Below, one piece after another: positions 14,790 through 19,055 of a stretch of 19,055 nt of DNA. The DNA lies in the NCBI GenBank assembly GCA_946885605.1, contig CAMPGR010000070.1, positions 1 to 19,055 on the forward strand, written 5' to 3'. Origin of the DNA: an uncultured Pseudomonadota bacterium. GTDB taxonomy: Bacteria > Pseudomonadota > Gammaproteobacteria > Burkholderiales > SG8-41. Under the pieces are notes generated by a model. That model was not told the origin of the DNA. It searched no databases and was given only the letters and a program-made list of their open reading frames with translations. Both the position numbers and the translations under genes were made by a program. How positions within the stretch are numbered: the first letter of the stretch is position 1; every line of letters begins with the position of its first letter.

Positions 14790-16139
14790 ATGATCACCAA
14801 ACTCATCGGCCGGGTTTTCTCCCGACGCATTTTCAAGCCGAAGCAGCCGCGGATCGTGCCCTTCAGCGTGCACGGCGTCGCGCGCGAGCGCATCAGTCCG
14901 TGCGCGCTGAAGGTGACGCAGACGCTGCAGGAGCACAATTTCGCGGCCTTTGTCGTCGGTGGCGCGGTGCGCGACGTGCTCCTGAGCCGCGAGCCGAAGG
15001 ACTTCGACGTGGCGACGAACGCCACGCCCGAGCAGGTGCGATCGCTCTTTCGCCGCTCGCGCATCATCGGCCGGCGTTTCCGGCTGGTGCACGTGCTGTG
15101 CGGCGCGGAAACAGTCGAAGTATCCACCTTCCGCGGCGGACAGGCGCTCGAGAACGACGCGGGCCGCCTCTCCGACGAGCACGGGCGGCTGCTGCGCGAC
15201 AACGTGTTCGGGACGCAGGAACAGGATGCGACCCGGCGCGATTTCACCCTCAACGCGCTCTTCTACGATCCCGCCTCCCAGGAGATCTGGGACTATCACG
15301 GCGGGGTGGACGATCTGCGCAAGCGCACGCTGCGAATGATCGGCGATCCCGAGCAGCGTTATCGCGAGGACCCCGTGCGCATGTTGCGCGCGGTGCGGCT
15401 CGCGGCGAGCCGCGGGCTGGAGATCGAGCCTCGCAGCCGGAAGCCCATCCGCACGCTCGCCAATCTGCTGGCGAACGTGCCGCCGTCGCGGCTCTTCGAC
15501 GAGATGCTGAAGCTGCTTCTCTCGGGACACGCGGTCGAGGGCATCATGCAGCTGCGCAAGGAAGGGCTGCACCACGGGCTCTTGCCGCTCCTCGACGTGA
15601 TACTCGAGCAGCCCCTGGGCGAGCGTTTCGTCATGCTCGCTCTGCAGACGACCGATGAGCGCATACGCACCGGCAAGTCAGTCTCTCCGTCTTTTCTCTT
15701 CGCTGCGCTCCTATGGCACGAAGTGCTCGCCGCCTGGAAGAGCATAGAAGGAAGGGACGTGCCGCCCGTTCCCGCGCTCTATCAGGCGATGGACCAGGTG
15801 ATGCAGGCCCAGGCGGAGCAGCTCGCAATACCGCGCCGCTTCAGCGCGGACATGAAGGAGATCTGGGCGCTGCAGCCGCGGTTTCTGCATCGCGCGGGGC
15901 AGCGGCCGTTTCGCCTGCTGCAGCACCCGCGCTTCCGCGCCGCGTACGATTTCCTGCTGCTGCGCTGTGAAAGCGGAGAAGTGGACGCCGCTATCGGCGA
16001 ATGGTGGACGCGCTTTCAGCGCGCGGGCGAGACCGAGCGCGCCGAGATGCTGGTGCGCGAGAGCGAGCCGAGAAAACGGCGCCGTCGGCGCAGAAGAAAA
16101 GCCAGGGACGAGGGCGCGCGTGCGAAGGTCGAAGGATAG
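14790..16139 (+). CDS. pcnB: Poly(A) polymerase I
   Basis: Adds 3' poly(A) tails that mark mRNA and small RNA for decay; in E. coli it also affects plasmid copy number. 449 residues. The nucleotidyltransferase core has GGAVRD (57-62), the catalytic pair Asp71/Asp73 in KDFDVATNA, RRDFTLNALFYDP (149-161) and YREDPVRMLRAVRLAA (191-206). The segment IIGRRFRLVHV (92-102) fits the signature used to separate bacterial poly(A) polymerases from tRNA CCA-adding enzymes. The C-terminus is strongly basic, ending in an Arg/Lys cluster, as is common in PcnB. The ATG at 14790 is the only good start, but no Shine-Dalgarno stands near it; GGAGAG lies about 30 nt upstream. folK follows after 72 nt. Confidence 0.95.
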   Translation: MITKLIGRVFSRRIFKPKQPRIVPFSVHGVARERISPCALKVTQTLQEHNFAAFVVGGAVRDVLLSREPKDFDVATNATPEQVRSLFRRSRIIGRRFRLVHVLCGAETVEVSTFRGGQALENDAGRLSDEHGRLLRDNVFGTQEQDATRRDFTLNALFYDPASQEIWDYHGGVDDLRKRTLRMIGDPEQRYREDPVRMLRAVRLAASRGLEIEPRSRKPIRTLANLLANVPPSRLFDEMLKLLLSGHAVEGIMQLRKEGLHHGLLPLLDVILEQPLGERFVMLALQTTDERIRTGKSVSPSFLFAALLWHEVLAAWKSIEGRDVPPVPALYQAMDQVMQAQAEQLAIPRRFSADMKEIWALQPRFLHRAGQRPFRLLQHPRFRAAYDFLLLRCESGEVDAAIGEWWTRFQRAGETERAEMLVRESEPRKRRRRRRRKARDEGARAKVEG

Positions 16140-16211
16140 TGAGGGCTGCACGGTGACGGGCGGGGATCGCACGCCGCAACTGGCGGTGCTCGTGCGCGGG
16201 AGGTCGCCGAC

Positions 16212-16730
16212 GTGAGGGCAACAAAGGCCAACGCTTCCATTACCGCCTTCGTCGCGCTGGGAAGCAACCTCGACGATCCGCAGGCGCAGATCCGCGCCGG
16301 CTTGCGTGAAATCGACGCCCTCAGCGCAACGCGCCTCACCCGCGCATCCTCCTTGTACCGCAGCGCACCGGTCGGCTACCCCGATCAGCCCGACTTCGTG
16401 AACGCGGTGGCAGAGATCGAAACCGAGCTTGCGCCGCGGGCGCTGCTCGACGGGCTCCTCGCCATCGAACGCGCGCATGGACGCGTGCGCGAATTCCCGA
16501 ATGCGCCACGCACGCTCGACCTCGACGTGCTGCTCTACGGCGGCGAGGTCGTGCGCGAGCCCGGCCTTGCCATTCCGCATCCCCGGCTGCACGAGCGCGC
16601 ATTCGTCGTGGTGCCGCTTGCCGAAATCGCGCCGGATGCGGACGTGCCGGGCCGCGGGCGTGCGAGGGATTTGCTGCAGAACGTCGACACGAAGAGTGTC
16701 GTGCGGCTGGGCGGGGCCGGGGCGCGATGA
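16212..16730 (+). CDS. folK: 2-amino-4-hydroxy-6-hydroxymethyldihydropteridine diphosphokinase (HPPK)
   Basis: Transfers pyrophosphate from ATP to 6-hydroxymethyl-7,8-dihydropterin, the step before dihydropteroate synthase in folate synthesis. 172 residues, close to the usual length. Motifs: VALGSNLDDP near the start, SSLYRSAPVGYPDQPDFVNA, the magnesium-binding RTLDLDVLLYG, and IPHPRLHERAFVVVPLAEI. The GTG at 16212 is supported by GGAGGT seven bases upstream, the best ribosome binding site in this operon. The stop overlaps the next start (ATGA), so the kinase is probably translated by coupling. A pcnB-folK pair is also found in many Gammaproteobacteria. Confidence 0.96.
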   Translation: MRATKANASITAFVALGSNLDDPQAQIRAGLREIDALSATRLTRASSLYRSAPVGYPDQPDFVNAVAEIETELAPRALLDGLLAIERAHGRVREFPNAPRTLDLDVLLYGGEVVREPGLAIPHPRLHERAFVVVPLAEIAPDADVPGRGRARDLLQNVDTKSVVRLGGAGAR

Positions 16731-17371
16731 GCCTGCCCGAAAAGTATCGCTACGTCGTCGTGGAAGGCCCGATCGGCGCCGGCAAGACCAGCCTTGCGCG
16801 TCTCATGAGCGAGCGCTGCGGCACGGGACTCTTGCTCGAGGATCCCGAGGCGAACCCGTTTCTGCCCCGCTTCTACCAGGACACCGAGCGCTACGCGCTT
16901 CCCGCGCAGCTCTTCTTCCTCTTCCAGCGCGTGAACCAGGTGCGGGCGCTGCGCCAGTCGCACCTCTTCGAGCGCGTCACGATCGCGGACTTCATGCTGG
17001 ACAAGGATCCGCTGTTCGCGCGGCTGATTCTGGGCGACGACGAGCTCAAGCTCTACGAACAGATCTACACGCAACTCAAGCCGCAGGCGCCGGTGCCCGA
17101 TCTCGTCATCTATCTGCAGGCGAGCACCGAGACGCTCATCGAGCGCGTGCGGCGCCGGGCGGTCGCGTACGAGCGGGGTATGCCGGAGGAATATCTCGCG
17201 CGACTTGCCGAGACCTACATGCGCTACTTCTATCAGTACAGCGCCGCGCCGCTGCTCATCGTCAACTCGGAGAATCTGAACTTTGTTGATTCTCCGGGCG
17301 ATTTTGATTTATTGTTGGAGCGCATCAGCGCCATGCGCGGCCCCCGCGAATTCTTCTCCCTCGGAAACTGA
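16727..17371 (+). CDS. Deoxynucleoside kinase family protein
   Basis: Member of the deoxyadenosine/deoxyguanosine kinase (dNK) family, 214 residues. It phosphorylates deoxynucleosides to their 5'-monophosphates in salvage; which base it prefers is not evident. Walker A is GPIGAGKT (14-21). Glu38 in [11 protein letters not shown] is the likely catalytic base, and the [17 protein letters not shown] region (81-97) corresponds to the family's (D/E)R(S) motif. The lid is Arg-rich (ERVRRRA). The last 35 codons contain a run of A/T-rich codons, including TTA, TTT, GTT and TCT, unlike the rest of the gene; these coincide with a hairpin. panB begins 4 nt after the stop. The kinase commonly sits between folK and panB in this class. 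Confidence 0.92.
   Translation: MSLPEKYRYVVVEGPIGAGKTSLARLMSERCGTGLLLEDPEANPFLPRFYQDTERYALPAQLFFLFQRVNQVRALRQSHLFERVTIADFMLDKDPLFARLILGDDELKLYEQIYTQLKPQAPVPDLVIYLQASTETLIERVRRRAVAYERGMPEEYLARLAETYMRYFYQYSAAPLLIVNSENLNFVDSPGDFDLLLERISAMRGPREFFSLGN
17268..17316 (+). promoter_or_regulatory. Hairpin and A/T-rich patch inside the kinase gene, upstream of panB
   Basis: CGGAGAATC (17268-17276) pairs perfectly with GATTCTCCG (17288-17296) around an 11-nt loop. A T-rich stretch (17301-17316) follows after a few bases. The shape is that of a weak intrinsic terminator, yet it lies in frame 55 nt before the kinase stop. The same patch offers TTGATT (17286-17291) and TATTGT (17310-17315), 18 nt apart, as a possible internal promoter for panB-panC. 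Either reading would let panBC be set apart from the upstream genes. Confidence 0.45.
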
Positions 17372-17375
17372 AATC

Positions 17376-18173
17376 ATGAGAATCACCCTGAACGCCCTGC
17401 AGAAGATGGCGCAGGAGGGCAACAAGATCACGATGCTCACCTGCTACGACGCGAGCTTCGCCGCGTTGCTGGAGGAGGCGGGCGTCGAATCGCTGCTGAT
17501 CGGTGACTCGCTCGGCATGGTGCTCCAGGGCCACGAATCGACGCTCCCCGTTACACTTCGCGATATCGTCTACCACACGGCATGCGTCGCGCGTGGCGCC
17601 AAGCGCGCGTTCATCATCGGCGACATGTCGTTCGGCACGTTTCAGATCTCGGCGCAGGAAGCGTTCCGGAATGCCGCGGAAATCATGGCGTCCGGCGCGC
17701 ACATGGTGAAGATCGAGGGCGGGAAGCCCATGCTGGAAACGATCGAGTTCCTCACCCGGCGCGGCATCCCGGTATGCGGCCATCTCGGCTTGACGCCGCA
17801 ATCGGTGCATCAGCTGGGCGGCTACCGGGTGCAGGGGAAGGGTGACGCCGCAGCGCAGCTCATGCTCGACGAGGCGAAGCTGCTCGAGCAGGCGGGCGCC
17901 GGCATGATCGTGCTCGAAGCGATCCCGGCAGCGCTGGCGGGTGACATCACGGCCGCGGTGCGCGTGCCGACGATCGGGATCGGCGCGGGCGTGGAGTGCT
18001 CGGGCCAGGTGCTCGTGCTGCACGACATGCTCGACGTCTATCCGGGCAAGAAAGCGAAGTTCGTGAAGAATTACATGCGGCTTGCCGGAACCATACAGGG
18101 TGCGGCGGAAATGTACGTGCGCGAAGTGAAGGCAAAGGCGTATCCGGGGCCGGAGCACTCGTTCTCGAGCTGA
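17376..18173 (+). CDS. panB: 3-methyl-2-oxobutanoate hydroxymethyltransferase
   Basis: First committed step of pantothenate synthesis: it transfers a hydroxymethyl group from 5,10-methylenetetrahydrofolate to alpha-ketoisovalerate, giving ketopantoate. 265 residues, full length. The Mg-binding Asp44 ([10 protein letters not shown]) and Asp83 (IIGDMSFGT), the substrate-binding Lys112 and Glu114 (VKIEGG) and the catalytic Glu181 (VLEAIP) are all present, as is [16 protein letters not shown]. The ATG at 17376 is chosen because residues 1-25 ([15 protein letters not shown]...) match family N-termini; the frame is open upstream. The ribosome binding site is weak. panC starts one base after the stop. 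Confidence 0.97.
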   Translation: MRITLNALQKMAQEGNKITMLTCYDASFAALLEEAGVESLLIGDSLGMVLQGHESTLPVTLRDIVYHTACVARGAKRAFIIGDMSFGTFQISAQEAFRNAAEIMASGAHMVKIEGGKPMLETIEFLTRRGIPVCGHLGLTPQSVHQLGGYRVQGKGDAAAQLMLDEAKLLEQAGAGMIVLEAIPAALAGDITAAVRVPTIGIGAGVECSGQVLVLHDMLDVYPGKKAKFVKNYMRLAGTIQGAAEMYVREVKAKAYPGPEHSFSS

Positions 18174-18174
18174 G

Positions 18175-19011
18175 ATGGACGTCGTACATTCGGTTGCCGA
18201 TCTTAGCGCACGCTTGCAGCGCGAGCCGAACAACGTCTTCGTCCCGACGATGGGCAATCTTCACGAAGGCCACATACGGCTCATCGAAGTCGCGAAGCGA
18301 CATGCCGCACGCACCGTGGTCAGCATCTTCGTGAATCGGCTCCAGTTCGGGCCGCGCGAGGATTTCGACCGCTATCCCCGCACTTTCGATGCCGACTGCG
18401 CAAAGCTGCGCGAGGTGGGTGTCGACGTGGTGTTCGCGCCCGCGGAAAAGGAAATCTACCCCGAGACGCAGACTTTCGTGGTCGAGCCTTCGGACCTGCA
18501 GCACATACTGGAAGGCGCGCATCGGCCCGGGCACTTTCGCGGCGTCGCGACTGTCGTGCTCAAGCTGTTCAATCTCGTCATGCCGCATTCGGCCGTGTTC
18601 GGCAAGAAGGATTACCAGCAGTACATCGTGCTGCGCGACATGGTGCATCAGTTCGCGCTGCCGATCGAGATCGTCCCGGCGGAAACCGTGCGCGCGCCGG
18701 ACGGGCTCGCGCTCTCTTCGCGCAACGCGTACCTCTCGGAGGAAGAGCGGCGCGAAGCCCCGCGGCTCTTCCAGGTGCTGCGTTATGCGCACGACGATCT
18801 CATGGCCGGGGCTCGCGACTTCCAGCGCATCGAGTTGCACAGCATGTCGGAGCTTGCGAATCACGGCTGGAAGCCGGATTACGTGGTGGTGCGCCGCCAG
18901 GCGGACCTGCAGCCTCCGGCTCCCGGCGATCGCGATCTCGTCGTGCTCGCCGCCGCTCGGCTCGGCAGGACGCGGCTCATCGACAACGTCGAGGTGTTCC
19001 TGCAGCGCTAA
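18175..19011 (+). CDS. panC: Pantothenate synthetase (pantoate-beta-alanine ligase)
   Basis: ATP-dependent joining of pantoate and beta-alanine through a pantoyl-adenylate, the last step to vitamin B5. 278 residues, normal length. PTMGNLHEGH (24-33) holds the HIGH-type His30 and His33. FVNRLQFG (52-59) has Arg where the E. coli enzyme has Pro, which I recall as usual in Betaproteobacteria. EDFDRYPRT, GHFRGVATVV, VFGKKDYQQ (141-149) and the KMSKS-like DGLALSSRNAYL (176-187) are present. The C-terminal dimer region is shorter and more divergent than the core. The ATG at 18175 follows the panB stop by one base. The stop is 11 nt from the 3' end of a convergent tRNA gene. Confidence 0.97.
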   Translation: MDVVHSVADLSARLQREPNNVFVPTMGNLHEGHIRLIEVAKRHAARTVVSIFVNRLQFGPREDFDRYPRTFDADCAKLREVGVDVVFAPAEKEIYPETQTFVVEPSDLQHILEGAHRPGHFRGVATVVLKLFNLVMPHSAVFGKKDYQQYIVLRDMVHQFALPIEIVPAETVRAPDGLALSSRNAYLSEEERREAPRLFQVLRYAHDDLMAGARDFQRIELHSMSELANHGWKPDYVVVRRQADLQPPAPGDRDLVVLAAARLGRTRLIDNVEVFLQR

Positions 19012-19022
19012 CTCGTCCAGAG

Positions 19023-19055
19023 TGGTGCCGGGAGAGGGGGTCGAACCCTCACGGT
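19023..19055 (-). tRNA. tRNA-Leu, 3' part only (cut by the right edge)
   Basis: Read on the minus strand, the window ends in a tRNA 3' half. It shows ACCGT as the end of a variable arm, T stem GAGGG/CCCTC around TTCGACC, acceptor strand TCCCGGC, discriminator A and an encoded CCA (19025-19023). The ACCGT next to the T stem and discriminator A fit the long variable arm of leucine tRNAs. The anticodon lies outside the window, so identity rests on these features; tRNA-Ser is less likely because its discriminator is G. Confidence 0.85.

Noticed and set aside
1..19055. CRISPR arrays, insertion sequences, prophage genes or a defence island
   Set aside because: No regularly spaced repeats of CRISPR size, no transposase, integrase or phage signatures; the gaps are short and the genes are core metabolic and housekeeping types.

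Overview
The window is GC-rich, densely packed chromosomal DNA from a member of the Betaproteobacteria. The evidence is gene content and order: coaBC divergent from radC-rpmB-rpmG, purM-purN with two DUF3108 genes and an RsmB/NOP methyltransferase, then hda-HAD phosphatase, pcnB-folK-deoxynucleoside kinase-panB-panC. The protein signatures fit as well, for example the PanC motif FVNRLQFG. The order or genus cannot be fixed from the sequence alone. No transposase, phage gene, CRISPR array or rRNA is visible, and almost all of the window reads as ordinary core genome.

Layout. (1) 1-1126, minus strand: coaBC, cut by the left edge, with a candidate promoter whose -35 box lies in a degenerate 7-bp tandem repeat (1177-1239). 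(2) 1286-2439, plus: radC, rpmB and rpmG, closed by a strong bidirectional terminator. (3) 2510-3673, minus: a membrane fatty acid desaturase with a long extra C-terminal segment. (4) 3894-6515, plus: a five-domain REC-PAS-GAF-GGDEF-EAL protein, predicted to degrade c-di-GMP because its GGDEF motif is destroyed and its EAL motif is intact. (5) 6521-11316, minus: purM, purN, two tandem DUF3108 genes and an RsmB/NOP-type RNA methyltransferase. The last four are joined by 4-nt stop/start overlaps. (6) 11581-14697, plus: hda, a HAD-IB phosphatase, then a FecCD/BtuC-type permease and its ATPase without a binding protein, ended by a terminator-like hairpin. (7) 14790-19011, plus: pcnB, folK, a deoxynucleoside kinase, panB and panC, facing a partial tRNA-Leu gene at the right edge.

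How the genes work together. Three are coenzyme A genes: panB and panC make pantothenate and coaBC carries 4'-phosphopantothenate on to 4'-phosphopantetheine. purM and purN catalyse two steps of IMP synthesis, folK a step of folate synthesis, and the kinase salvages deoxynucleosides. hda, pcnB, rpmB, rpmG and the methyltransferase serve replication control, RNA decay and the ribosome. The desaturase and the EAL protein are the adaptive elements.

I found no convincing new multi-gene system. The points most worth a second look are non-coding: the heptanucleotide repeat at the coaBC promoter, a near-perfect GC hairpin ending one base before the hda start codon, and an AT-rich hairpin with unusual codons inside the kinase gene just ahead of panB. 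On the protein side they are the orphan ABC pair inside a housekeeping cluster and the coupled DUF3108 duplication.
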